Assembly: GCA_910585915.1 (NCBI GenBank)
Contig: CAJUGF010000003.1
Location: forward strand, 1-57,465
Origin: an uncultured Bacilli bacterium
GTDB taxonomy: Bacteria; Bacillota_I; Bacilli_A; RF39; UBA660
DNA: 57,465 nt
Reading direction: 5' to 3'
Part shown: positions 34,266 through 42,587 of the stretch, piece by piece
Layout: each line of letters opens with the position of its first letter
Numbering within the stretch: position 1 is the stretch's first letter
The notes under the pieces: model-generated
What the model was told of the DNA's origin: nothing
The model's input: the letters and a program-made list of their open reading frames with translations, nothing else
Databases searched by the model: none
Translations under genes and position numbers: made by a program

Positions 34266-35467
34266 TGAAAAAGAGAATAAATAAAATTTTAATAATCCTT
34301 CTTGTCTTATCCGTTATAATAGTACCGCAAAAAGCGAACGCAGCTTTAGAAACTTTGGGAGATTACAAAAGAGACTATGAAACACTTTTAAAACAACAAC
34401 AAGATGCAAACAATAAAAGTGAAGCTGCAAAAAAAGACATTGAAGCGAAAGAACGAGCAATAAAAGATGCTGAAAGTAATTTAACCAACGCAAGAAAAGA
34501 AGAAGCAGAAACGCAAGAGAAGATCGTAGAATCTAACGAAAAAATTGCAAAATTAACAGATGAAGCACAAAATGTATTACTTTACTTACAGCAAATGCAA
34601 GGAATTAATTCATATGTTGAGTATATAAGTGGAGCTAGTTCAATGACAGATTTAATTATGCGTCTTGCAGCAGTAGAGCAAACCTCAAAACAAATTCAAG
34701 ATACCATGGAGAACATAAAAGATGAGATTAAAAGAAATGAACAATTAACCAAAGAACTTCAAGAAAAACAACAAAAATTAGAAAAAGATATTATCTCATA
34801 TCAAGAAGCGATTAAAAAACAATATAGCAATATTAATGAATATGATAAATTTGCCACAGACATTGATCAACAAGTAAAAGATGCCAAAAGAGCATATGAT
34901 TTAAAAGTAAATCAATGTAAGCAAACTATTGGTAAAACTGATGATTCTGTCAAAGTAGTAACCTGTGTTTCTGCGGGGGGAAATGGTAATTGGCTAAAAC
35001 CTTTAAATTCTGGATACATTACCAGCACAATCGGAACACGTTGGGGAAGCTACCATAATGCTTTAGATATTGGTGGAAATGCCGAAGGGACTCCAGTTTA
35101 TGCTGCCGCTGCAGGTACAGTATCAGGTAAGATAGAACGCTACCGTTGTGGTGGGAATATGTTATATATTGACGTTATTGTAAATGGTAAACAGTATACA
35201 ACCTATTATTATCACTTACTAAGATTTAATGTAAATGTAGGAGATACAGTCACTCAAAATACAATCATAGGTTGGGTTGGTGGAGGAAGAAGCACCTCAT
35301 CTGCATATGGAGGATATGATACATGTACCACTGGAGCCCACCTACATTTTGGAGTTGCTAATGGTTGGTTCTCAGGAAGTATTAAAAAAGGAAATGTTAT
35401 AACACCACCAGGATTCCCAAATAGAGAAGGATACCGATTCTACTCTAGATATGATTATTTTAGCTAG
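34262..35467 (+). CDS. FtsEX-associated coiled-coil M23 endopeptidase
   Basis: 401 residues. A signal peptide (KILIILLVLSVIIVPQKANA, ending at about residue 27) leads to a long coiled coil (about 30-220, Glu/Lys/Gln heptads) and a C-terminal M23 domain: zinc ligands in YHNALDIGG and GAHLHFGV, YYYHL between. This is the layout of EnvC and of coiled-coil FtsX partners such as PcsB/CwlO, although PcsB and CwlO have other catalytic domains. Start ATG 34262 overlaps ftsX (ATGA), so the product is almost certainly the hydrolase the complex controls. Confidence 0.92.
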   Translation: MMKKRINKILIILLVLSVIIVPQKANAALETLGDYKRDYETLLKQQQDANNKSEAAKKDIEAKERAIKDAESNLTNARKEEAETQEKIVESNEKIAKLTDEAQNVLLYLQQMQGINSYVEYISGASSMTDLIMRLAAVEQTSKQIQDTMENIKDEIKRNEQLTKELQEKQQKLEKDIISYQEAIKKQYSNINEYDKFATDIDQQVKDAKRAYDLKVNQCKQTIGKTDDSVKVVTCVSAGGNGNWLKPLNSGYITSTIGTRWGSYHNALDIGGNAEGTPVYAAAAGTVSGKIERYRCGGNMLYIDVIVNGKQYTTYYYHLLRFNVNVGDTVTQNTIIGWVGGGRSTSSAYGGYDTCTTGAHLHFGVANGWFSGSIKKGNVITPPGFPNREGYRFYSRYDYFS

Positions 35468-35478
35468 AATGACAAGAT

Positions 35479-35514
35479 AAACACATAATTTTATGGAAGA
35501 TTATGTGTTTTTTC
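35479..35514 (+). terminator. Strong intrinsic terminator after the FtsEX operon
   Basis: AAACACATAAT (35479-35489) pairs with ATTATGTGTTT (35500-35510), 10-base loop, T tract. Confidence 0.9.
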
Positions 35515-35829
35515 TACTTTATTTTTCTCCATTTAGTCTCTTAAGATTCAAAGAAGAATTATTTGTTGAAATACTAAAAGAATGAAAAAATCATAATTTA
35601 CATGATAAAGATATAGTTATATAAAATCCCCATTATGAATGTTTGACACAGTACATTAAATCAAGTATTATAATAATATTTCTAAAGATGAAATCTATAA
35701 ATTGATTTATATTGGATTATTTATAATATGAAATAAATTCATGTTACAAGCTTCTATAGAATTAAAATATAAGGAGAAAGGGATCAGTCAATATAACATT
35801 TTTTACAAAGACTGATTATACGTCAGATA
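35515..35829. other. Mostly non-coding spacer with coding-like remnants
   Basis: No intact gene. A promoter-like pair TTGACA (35643-35648), 17 bp, TATTAT (35666-35671) is present. In one plus frame an open run from about 35680 to 35731 (SKDEIYKLIYIGL) is broken by TGA and continues to a further stop near 35817 (MLQASIELKYKEKG), which looks like a decayed gene end, but the family is not recognised. Confidence 0.4.
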
Positions 35830-36447
35830 ATGGAAACACTAGAACGAGCTAAATTTGAATACAAAAAAAGAATGGCAAAACTCAATAATCTACTAAATCG
35901 TTTAAATAATAACGAAATAAAGGAATTGGAAAAAAGGGGTCTCATTACTATCAATAGAGACAAAATACCAAATGAAACAGATATTATTTACGAAAGCTTC
36001 CATACTGCTATCACTCAATATTGTGTAGATCACATATTTGTTTATGTTTGTGACTTAGTGGATAATGGATATTCATGGGGAACAAGGCAATATACCAAAT
36101 TTAAAATTAGAGATATAGAGAAGAATCCAACTTTAGAAAAACCATACAATATTTGCAAATATATTGGATTATTAACTGGAAGCCATGCATATACAAATAA
36201 ATTGCTTGGACGATATGACTCTATCATACAACTACCTTATGATTACCAAATTGCAAAATCAACAGGTTTATATTATATAGGAACATGGCCTTTGTGGTCT
36301 GAAGGATATAATGTGGAAGGCTTTGCTGAGCAATTTAATGCTTTGCAAGATTATTATTATAAGAAATTATTAGAAAGTTCTTGGAAAGAAGCAGAAGAAG
36401 CTGTGAAAGATAAACAACTTTTAAAAGAAATATGTTTAAAAAAATAA
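35830..36447 (+). CDS. Hypothetical protein, no recognised family
   Basis: 205 residues from ATG 35830. There is no good ribosome binding site, and the next in-frame ATG (35872) has none either, so the start is uncertain. The N-terminus is a helical, coiled-coil-like segment (RAKFEYKKRMAKLNNLLNRL). The remainder is rich in Tyr and Trp (NGYSWGTRQYTKF, YIGTWPLWSEGYN), soluble, without a signal peptide or membrane helix. I see no catalytic motif. It stands between a decayed stretch and whiA, has a terminator downstream at 36513, and may be accessory. Confidence 0.6.
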   Translation: METLERAKFEYKKRMAKLNNLLNRLNNNEIKELEKRGLITINRDKIPNETDIIYESFHTAITQYCVDHIFVYVCDLVDNGYSWGTRQYTKFKIRDIEKNPTLEKPYNICKYIGLLTGSHAYTNKLLGRYDSIIQLPYDYQIAKSTGLYYIGTWPLWSEGYNVEGFAEQFNALQDYYYKKLLESSWKEAEEAVKDKQLLKEICLKK

Positions 36448-36512
36448 TATTTTACAAAACATCCTAAAAAGCATGACAATTTTATTAAGGAGTAGAATGG
36501 TACATTCTTATA

Positions 36513-36537
36513 AAAATGAGAAAATTCTCGTTTTTTT
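36513..36537 (+). terminator. Intrinsic terminator before whiA
   Basis: AAAATGAGA (36513-36521), loop AAAT, TCTCGTTTT (36526-36534, one G-U pair), T run. Confidence 0.7.
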
Positions 36538-36549
36538 AATATTTATTTG

Positions 36550-36555
36550 TTATAG
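36550..36555 (+). promoter_or_regulatory. Extended -10 of whiA
   Basis: TGTTATAGT, with TATAGT at 36550-36555; no clear -35, which would fall in the terminator. Confidence 0.4.
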
Positions 36556-36573
36556 TAAAGCAAGGTGATATAT

Positions 36574-37509
36574 ATGTCTTTTTCCACAAGAATGAAAGAA
36601 GAGATTACCAAAAATCCACTAAATCGAATAGAAATGCAAAGTGAATTGTCTGCCATCATTCGATATGACGCTAAAATAGCAAAAAAAGAGATTAGTTTAA
36701 CATTTGAGAATGCTTCGGTTGCAAGAAGAGTTTATAAAGATATAAAAGAATTATTTAATGTTAGCATAAAAATAACAGTTCGTAATCAAAAAAGACTTCG
36801 TATAAAACAAATTTATATCCTGGAAGTAAAAGAAAAAAACAAAGAAATATTAGAATCTTTAGGAATTATAAAAGATAGTAAAAAATGTGATATGAAAGAA
36901 GAAAATATAGAAAGTATCGAAGAAAAATTTGCCTTTATTCGAGGCACATTTTTAGTGACAGGATCAATAAATGATCCAAGTACAAGCGGATACCATCTTG
37001 AATTTGTTTTTACCACTAAAAAAGATGCAGAATTTATTTGCAACATATTAAAAAAATTGAACTTTGAATCGAAAGTATTAAAAAGAACAAACCGTTACAT
37101 GGTTTACTTAAAAAGTGCAGAGACAATTAGTGATATCATTAAAGCATTCGGCGCTATAAACTCATTATTTTATTTTGAAGATATTAGAATTTATCGTGAT
37201 CATAAAAACATGGTTAATCGTTTAAATAATTGTGAGATTGCCAATCAAGAAAAAACTACAGAAGCTGGATTAAAACAGCTAGATATTATAGAGTATCTAA
37301 AACAAGAAGATTTAATCGAACTATTAGAAGAAAAAACAAAAATAGTATTAGAATATCGCGTAAAATATCCTGAATCATCTTACCAAGAACTAGCCCAAAT
37401 TATTACCATGGAAACGGGATATAAAATAGGAAAATCAGGCATCAATCATCATTTTATAAAAATGAAAAAATTAAAAGAATCCAATGAAGAGAGAAAAAAT
37501 GGAAATTGA
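36574..37509 (+). CDS. whiA: WhiA-family DNA-binding regulator
   Basis: 311 residues from ATG 36574 behind AAGGTGA; an upstream GTG at 36565 falls in that site. WhiA combines a degenerate LAGLIDADG homing-endonuclease fold (FIRGTFLVTGSINDPSTSGYHLEF) with a C-terminal helix-turn-helix (SSYQELAQII..GKSGINHHF). In actinobacteria it regulates sporulation septation; in Bacilli it affects division and chromosome segregation. The usual yvcJ-yvcK partners are absent upstream. It is convergent with clpP. Confidence 0.94.
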   Translation: MSFSTRMKEEITKNPLNRIEMQSELSAIIRYDAKIAKKEISLTFENASVARRVYKDIKELFNVSIKITVRNQKRLRIKQIYILEVKEKNKEILESLGIIKDSKKCDMKEENIESIEEKFAFIRGTFLVTGSINDPSTSGYHLEFVFTTKKDAEFICNILKKLNFESKVLKRTNRYMVYLKSAETISDIIKAFGAINSLFYFEDIRIYRDHKNMVNRLNNCEIANQEKTTEAGLKQLDIIEYLKQEDLIELLEEKTKIVLEYRVKYPESSYQELAQIITMETGYKIGKSGINHHFIKMKKLKESNEERKNGN

Positions 37510-37706
37510 AATATAATTAAAAATTCAGAAAAATAGTTGAAAAAAGTAAAAAAATATAAGTTTTATATAGGATGACATAATTGAAATATCCTATAACGAA
37601 GTTAAAAGATCTTGAATCTTATATAAAGATAGAAATATTCATTATGCAAATATTTAAGATTAAAAAATACAATAAAAGAATTAAATATTGAAAATATAGA
37701 AATAAA
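37510..37706. other. Spacer between whiA and clpP
   Basis: AT-rich DNA without a gene; short open fragments (one ending in TAA near 37660) are not supported by a start or ribosome binding site. Confidence 0.4.
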
Positions 37707-37753
37707 TAAAAAATACGACTTATAAGATACAATCAATTAAGCCGTATTTTTTT
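37707..37753. terminator. Bidirectional terminator shared by whiA and clpP
   Basis: AATACGACTTA (37712-37722) pairs with TAAGCCGTATT (37738-37748, one mismatch/G-U depending on strand), with an A run before and a T run after, so it can act on both strands. It contains the clpP stop codon. Confidence 0.8.
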
Positions 37754-38289
37754 GCTTCTTCAGGATCCATAAAGTGATCACGATCTGTATCTTTCTCAAT
37801 CCTTGATAACTTTTGACCAGTTTGCTTTGACAAAATTTGATTCAACTTTTTTTTCATTTTTAAAATACGCTCACAAGCAATTTGCATATCTGTTGCTTGT
37901 CCCTGAGTACCACCAAGAGGTTGATGAATCATAATCTCAGCATTGGGAAGAGCTGATCGCAAACCTTTTTCTCCACAAGCAAGTAAGAATGCAGCCATAC
38001 TAGCAGCCATTCCAACCACTATTGTTCTTACATTACTACCAATAAAATTCATTGTATCATAAATAGCGAAACCAGCAGTAACGCTACCTCCAGGACTATT
38101 AATATACAAACAAATCTCATCATGACTTAAAGAATCTAAATAAAGAAGCTCAGAAACAACTAAGTTAGCAAGAGCATCATTAATTTCACCAGATAAAAAA
38201 ACAATACGATCTTTAAGCATTCTAGAATATAAATCATACGCATATTCATGATTACTATTACGTTCTAAAACTGTTGGTACAATATTCAA
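37720..38289 (-). CDS. clpP: ATP-dependent Clp protease proteolytic subunit
   Basis: 189 residues from TTG 38289 (minus strand). The GTG at 38298 is part of the AGGTGA site; the TTG start gives MNIVPTVLER, matching the usual MNLIPTVIEQ beginning. The catalytic triad is S97 (GMAASMAAF), H122 (MIHQP) and D171 (DTDRDHF). ClpP forms the 14-mer chamber used by ClpX/ClpC. A perfect AAACGTT/AACGTTT inverted repeat (38375-38396) lies upstream and may be a control site; a CtsR-type heptad repeat was not seen. Confidence 0.96.
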   Translation of the reverse strand: MNIVPTVLERNSNHEYAYDLYSRMLKDRIVFLSGEINDALANLVVSELLYLDSLSHDEICLYINSPGGSVTAGFAIYDTMNFIGSNVRTIVVGMAASMAAFLLACGEKGLRSALPNAEIMIHQPLGGTQGQATDMQIACERILKMKKKLNQILSKQTGQKLSRIEKDTDRDHFMDPEEAKKYGLIDCIL

Positions 38290-38374
38290 TTTGATCACCT
38301 GTTAATATCTTATAAAATAATCATAGTTTTATACAAAAAAACAATGACGAATTATATCTAAAAAAGTAATAAGA

Positions 38375-38396
38375 AAACGTTGTCCACCAAACGTTT
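38375..38396. repeat. Inverted repeat between clpP and the nucleoside kinase gene
   Basis: AAACGTT (38375-38381) and AACGTTT (38390-38396), 8 bp apart, in the divergent intergenic region; a candidate operator. Confidence 0.5.
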
Positions 38397-38429
38397 GTTA
38401 ATTATATCTTAAATAAATTTTAACGCCTT

Positions 38430-38457
38430 TTGCATAATTCATAAAAAATGTTATAAA
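38430..38457 (+). promoter_or_regulatory. Candidate promoter of the TGS-kinase gene
   Basis: TTGCAT (38430-38435), 16-bp spacer, TATAAA (38452-38457) with an extended TGT. Confidence 0.4.
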
Positions 38458-38541
38458 AGCATTTTGATATAGCTTAATAGATGTCTCTTTCATTCAAAAA
38501 AAATTTATGATAAAATAAATTAGAATACGAGGGGTATACAT

Positions 38542-40176
38542 ATGAATGAAATTACAATTACTTGGAAAGATGGAACAAAAAAACAATATCCAAAAGGAAC
38601 AACCTATTTTGAAATTAGTAAAGATGACAAAAAAAAAGAAAATACCATATTAGGTGTAAAAATTGGAAATGAAATTAGTTCACTAGATAGTAAAGCTCTA
38701 ACAAATGGAACAGTGGAGTTTTTTGGCGTACAAGATTTGGCTGGATACAAAATGTATCAGTCGGCTCTAAAATTTATCTTTGAAGTATCTGTAAAAGAAC
38801 TATTTCCTCAAAGCGAAGTCCACTTTTTACATAGTGTCCCCAAAGGAATTTTGAGTGAAATAATCACCTTAGAAAATTTTACAAACGAAAATGTTAAGCA
38901 AATCAAAGGAAAAATGGCTGAAATTATTTCTTCAAAAGAAATCTTCCAAAAATATAATCTATTAAAAAAAGATGCTTACAATTATTTTTTATCAATAAAA
39001 GAACCAGAAAAAGCAAAAAATATCCAAACCGTTAATAATGAAATTGTAACACTTTATAAATTAAAAGATAAAATTAATTATTACTATAATTTTCTTCCCC
39101 ATGATACTGGATGCATTACTAAATATGACTTGATCTTTATTGGGAAAAATAGAATTATCTTAGTTTGTCCAAACATTCAAACAGGGGAAGTCCCTGATTA
39201 TGTACACTATGATAATATTATTGATAACTTCTTCTTAGGAAAAAAATGGTTGCGTTTAATGAATACTCCATACTTACCTGATATGAATGATTTAGTAAGT
39301 CATGGAAAAATAAAAGAATTTATGGATGCCAACGAATTAGTATTTAATGAATCCATTTTGAATGTTGCTAACGAAATAACATCAAAAAGGGATATAAAAA
39401 TAGTATTAATAGCTGGACCTTCCTCTTCTGGAAAAACCACCACCACAAAGCGGTTATCCACATATTTAAAAGCAAAAGGATTTTCTCCAATATGCTTATC
39501 CACAGATGATTTCTTTGTAGATAAACAAGATACACCAAAAATGGAAAATGGCGAGTTTGACTTTGAATGTTTACAAGCAATTGATTTAGAATTATTTAAT
39601 AAAACTCTCGTTGCATTACTAAAAGGAGAAGAACAAGAATTACCAGAATATAATTTTGTTGCAGGTAAAAAGGAATTTAATAATCATCGAGTCAAATTAA
39701 ATAAAAATAGCATTATTTTAATTGAAGGACTTCATTGTTTAAACGATGAACTAGTTCCCTATATAAAAGATGAAAATAAATACAAAATATACTTAAGTCC
39801 TTTTATTCCACTAAACATTGATCGTCATAATTATATCTCGACACTTGACCTTCGTTTAATTAGAAGAATAATAAGAGATAATAGAACTAGAGGAAGATCA
39901 GTTGATCAAACAATCCAAGAATGGCAGGTGGTAAGAAATGGAGAGGAAAAATATATTTTTCCATACATTCATCAAGCAGATGTAATTATAAATACTGCCT
40001 TATCCTATGAACTAGGAGTCTTAAAAATATATGCAGACCCATTATTATACTCCGTAAATTTAAACTCTCCATATTACGAAGAGGCAAGAAGATTACTAAA
40101 TTCACTCCAAGGATTTTATCCAATTAGTAGTGAATATGTAAAAGATGATTCCATTTTAAGAGAATTTATTGGATAA
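38542..40176 (+). CDS. TGS/ThrRS-like domain fused to uridine-kinase-type nucleoside kinase
   Basis: 544 residues. The first ~70 residues are a TGS-like fold (ITWKDGTKKQYPKGTTYFEI), residues ~70-270 resemble the editing (SAD) region of threonyl-tRNA synthetase (HDTGCITKYD in the metal region), and from ~290 a P-loop kinase begins with Walker A AGPSSSGKTTTTKRL, followed by LSTDDFF, EGLHCLND and the LID-type RRIIRDNRTRG. This fusion is found in Clostridia, Bacilli and Thermotogae and is usually annotated as nucleoside (uridine) kinase. Substrate is uncertain. GAGGGGTAT lies before the ATG. Confidence 0.9.
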   Translation: MNEITITWKDGTKKQYPKGTTYFEISKDDKKKENTILGVKIGNEISSLDSKALTNGTVEFFGVQDLAGYKMYQSALKFIFEVSVKELFPQSEVHFLHSVPKGILSEIITLENFTNENVKQIKGKMAEIISSKEIFQKYNLLKKDAYNYFLSIKEPEKAKNIQTVNNEIVTLYKLKDKINYYYNFLPHDTGCITKYDLIFIGKNRIILVCPNIQTGEVPDYVHYDNIIDNFFLGKKWLRLMNTPYLPDMNDLVSHGKIKEFMDANELVFNESILNVANEITSKRDIKIVLIAGPSSSGKTTTTKRLSTYLKAKGFSPICLSTDDFFVDKQDTPKMENGEFDFECLQAIDLELFNKTLVALLKGEEQELPEYNFVAGKKEFNNHRVKLNKNSIILIEGLHCLNDELVPYIKDENKYKIYLSPFIPLNIDRHNYISTLDLRLIRRIIRDNRTRGRSVDQTIQEWQVVRNGEEKYIFPYIHQADVIINTALSYELGVLKIYADPLLYSVNLNSPYYEEARRLLNSLQGFYPISSEYVKDDSILREFIG

Positions 40177-40177
40177 A

Positions 40178-40203
40178 TGTGGGTAACATAGTACTTATCC
40201 ACA
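40178..40203. promoter_or_regulatory. Pair of inverted DnaA-box-like sites upstream of gap
   Basis: TGTGGGTAA (40178-40186) and TTATCCACA (40195-40203) are inverted, 8 bp apart. The second is a perfect match to the DnaA box TTATNCACA; the first reads TTACCCACA on the other strand, one mismatch. Confidence 0.5.
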
Positions 40204-40223
40204 ATTAGAAAGGAAAAGTAAAA

Positions 40224-41237
40224 ATGATAAAAGTAGCTATTAATGGTTTTGGAAGAATTGGAAGATTGGCATTTCGTGAAATGATCACAGGCATCGACTT
40301 TGATGTAGTAGCTATTAACGACCTAACAAGTGCTGAGGATCTAGCCTATTTATTAAAGTATGATACCAATCATCGAACATTCCACGAAGATTTAATATCT
40401 TTTGAGGAAGATAACTTAGTTATCAACAATATAAAAAAAATTAAAGTTTATAAAGAAACAGATCCTGAAAAATTACCATGGAAAGACTTAGGTATTGATT
40501 TGGTCTTAGAATGTACTGGGCACTTCACAGATTATGAAGGAGCTTATAAACATATAAAAGCAGGAGCCAAAAAGGTTTTAATATCAGCACCTGGCAAAGG
40601 AGATATGAAAACAATTGTTTATAATGTCAATGACTCCATCTTAAATGGTCAAGAACAAATTATTTCTGCTGCTTCTTGTACAACCAATTGCTTAGCCCCA
40701 GTATTAAATATTTTAGAAAAAAATATCGGAATTGAAAAAGGCTTTATGACCACAATCCATGCTTATACTAACGATCAAGCAACATTAGATATTGCACATA
40801 AAAAAGGATACAAAGCAAGAAGAGGAAGAGCCTGTGCTATGAATATTGTTCCTGCTAGTACAGGAGCAGCATCTGCAATTGGCAATGTAATTCCAGATTT
40901 ACAAGGAAAATTAGATGGCGTTGCATACCGTGTCCCAGTAAGTGATGGATCAATGATTGAACTAACCTTAGAGTTAAAAAGAAATACAACCAAAGATGAA
41001 ATCAATAGATTACTAGAGCAAAACCAAAATGAGACATTAAAGATTACCAAAGATCCTATTGTATCAAGTGATATAATTGGAAAAAAAGTAGGAGCTTTAG
41101 TTGATACATTGCTTACAAATATTTTGGAAACAAACGAAAAACAACTGGTAAAAATGGTAGCATGGTATGATAATGAATATGGATATACAGTTCAAATGAT
41201 GCGCACTGCCAAAAAATGGATAGAACGTTCTAGATAA
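40224..41237 (+). CDS. gap: Glyceraldehyde-3-phosphate dehydrogenase, type I
   Basis: 337 residues. Glycolytic enzyme making 1,3-bisphosphoglycerate from GAP, NAD and phosphate. Rossmann motif INGFGRIGR (residues 7-15), catalytic Cys152 in SAASCTTNCLAP, His179 (TTIHAYT), and WYDNEYGY near the C-terminus. Asp33 after INDL suggests NAD preference. It heads gap-pgk-tpiA-spo0A-gpmI, but its own terminator follows. Confidence 0.96.
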   Translation: MIKVAINGFGRIGRLAFREMITGIDFDVVAINDLTSAEDLAYLLKYDTNHRTFHEDLISFEEDNLVINNIKKIKVYKETDPEKLPWKDLGIDLVLECTGHFTDYEGAYKHIKAGAKKVLISAPGKGDMKTIVYNVNDSILNGQEQIISAASCTTNCLAPVLNILEKNIGIEKGFMTTIHAYTNDQATLDIAHKKGYKARRGRACAMNIVPASTGAASAIGNVIPDLQGKLDGVAYRVPVSDGSMIELTLELKRNTTKDEINRLLEQNQNETLKITKDPIVSSDIIGKKVGALVDTLLTNILETNEKQLVKMVAWYDNEYGYTVQMMRTAKKWIERSR

Positions 41238-41251
41238 TAGAACTTTTTCTT
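41227..41251 (+). terminator. Intrinsic terminator after gap
   Basis: GTTCTA (41227-41232), loop GATAA, TAGAAC (41238-41243), TTTTT. The gap stop codon lies in the loop. Confidence 0.8.
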
Positions 41252-41328
41252 TGGCATAATTTAAGATCGTAATCATAATAAAACAAGCAGAAATAAGTAT
41301 AGAAAAAATGTCAAAAACAGGAATAATC

Positions 41329-41358
41329 TTTACGAATTACCAGAGAATTGGTTATAAT
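41329..41358 (+). promoter_or_regulatory. Promoter of pgk-tpiA
   Basis: TTTACG (41329-41334), 18-bp spacer, TATAAT (41353-41358). Confidence 0.7.
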
Positions 41359-41375
41359 AGTAACGAGATGATGAT

Positions 41376-42587
41376 ATGAAAAAATGCTTACAAAATGTTA
41401 ATGTAAAAGATAAAAGAGTTATTCTTCGTGTTGACTATAATGTTCCAATTAAAAATGGAAAAATCTTAGATGATACCAAAATAAGAGAAACATTAGAGAC
41501 AATTAACTACCTAGTGGAAGAAAATTGTAAAATCATTCTCTTAAGTCATTTAGGGAAAATAAAAAACAAAGAAGATAAGGAAAAATATTCGTTAGCACCA
41601 GTTGCAAATCACCTAAAAGAATTACTTCAAAGTGAAGTATATTTTACAAAAGAGATTATGTCAGAGGACCTATACGCTCGAGTAGAGCAACTAAAGCCAA
41701 AAGAAATATTAATGCTAGAAAATACAAGATTTGCTGATATTCCAGGAAAATTAGAAAGTTCTTGCGATATCCAATTATCTATGTTTTGGGCAAGTCTTGG
41801 AGAAATTTTTGTGAATGATGCCTTTGGGTGTGCACATCGTCGTCATGCTTCCAATTATGGAATTGCCAAACATATTGAAAGCTGCATTGGTTTTTTAATG
41901 CAAAGAGAGCTATATAGTTTAAATAAATTAGTGCAAAATCCCGAGCATCCCTTTGTTGTTGTTATGAGTGGAGCTAAAATAGATGACAAAATTGAACTAT
42001 TAGAAAAAATGATTGAAAAATGCGATTATTTATTATGTGGTGGTGGCATTGCAAATACTTGTTTAAGAGCCTTAAACTTTGATATAGGGCAAAGCTTAGC
42101 AAGTTTTAATCCTATGACAATAAGTAAAATTCAAAAAATTATGTTAAATAACCAAGAAAAAATTATGCTTCCCTTAGATGCCATTGTAGGGACTACATAT
42201 GATGAAAACTATGTGAAATACAAACTGATTGATCAAATTGATGATAATGATATCATATTAGATGTAGGATTGAAAACATTAGAAAAATATAAAACAGCAA
42301 TTAATGAAGCCAAAACTATTTTCTTAAATGGGACTTTAGGATTATATGAGGATGTACGTTTTGCAAATGGCACCAAAGAATTCTTTAAAATGGTAACAAA
42401 TAGCAATGCTATAACAATAGTAGGTGGAGGAGATTCAGCTAGTGCAGCCAGAAATTTAGGATATGAAAACAAATTCACCTATATTTCTAGTGGTGGAGGT
42501 GCCACCATTGACTACCTAGGCACAGGAACTCTAATAGCACTAGATATCATTCCAGAGGAGGTAGCAATTGAAACTCTTGATTTGTAA
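41376..42587 (+). CDS. pgk: Phosphoglycerate kinase, diverged
   Basis: 403 residues. Core motifs are present: RVDYNVPIKNGKI, LLSHLGK, ENTRFADIPGK, NDAFGCAHRRHAS, FVVVMSGAKIDDKI, GGGIANT, and GGGDSASA before the C-terminus. Several positions differ from the usual protein: LGKIKNKEDKEKYS replaces the LGRPKG loop, and the end reads SSGGGATIDYLGTGTLIAL where most have SGGGAxLExLEG. It makes 3-phosphoglycerate and ATP. It overlaps tpiA by 20 bp. Confidence 0.94.
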   Translation: MKKCLQNVNVKDKRVILRVDYNVPIKNGKILDDTKIRETLETINYLVEENCKIILLSHLGKIKNKEDKEKYSLAPVANHLKELLQSEVYFTKEIMSEDLYARVEQLKPKEILMLENTRFADIPGKLESSCDIQLSMFWASLGEIFVNDAFGCAHRRHASNYGIAKHIESCIGFLMQRELYSLNKLVQNPEHPFVVVMSGAKIDDKIELLEKMIEKCDYLLCGGGIANTCLRALNFDIGQSLASFNPMTISKIQKIMLNNQEKIMLPLDAIVGTTYDENYVKYKLIDQIDDNDIILDVGLKTLEKYKTAINEAKTIFLNGTLGLYEDVRFANGTKEFFKMVTNSNAITIVGGGDSASAARNLGYENKFTYISSGGGATIDYLGTGTLIALDIIPEEVAIETLDL

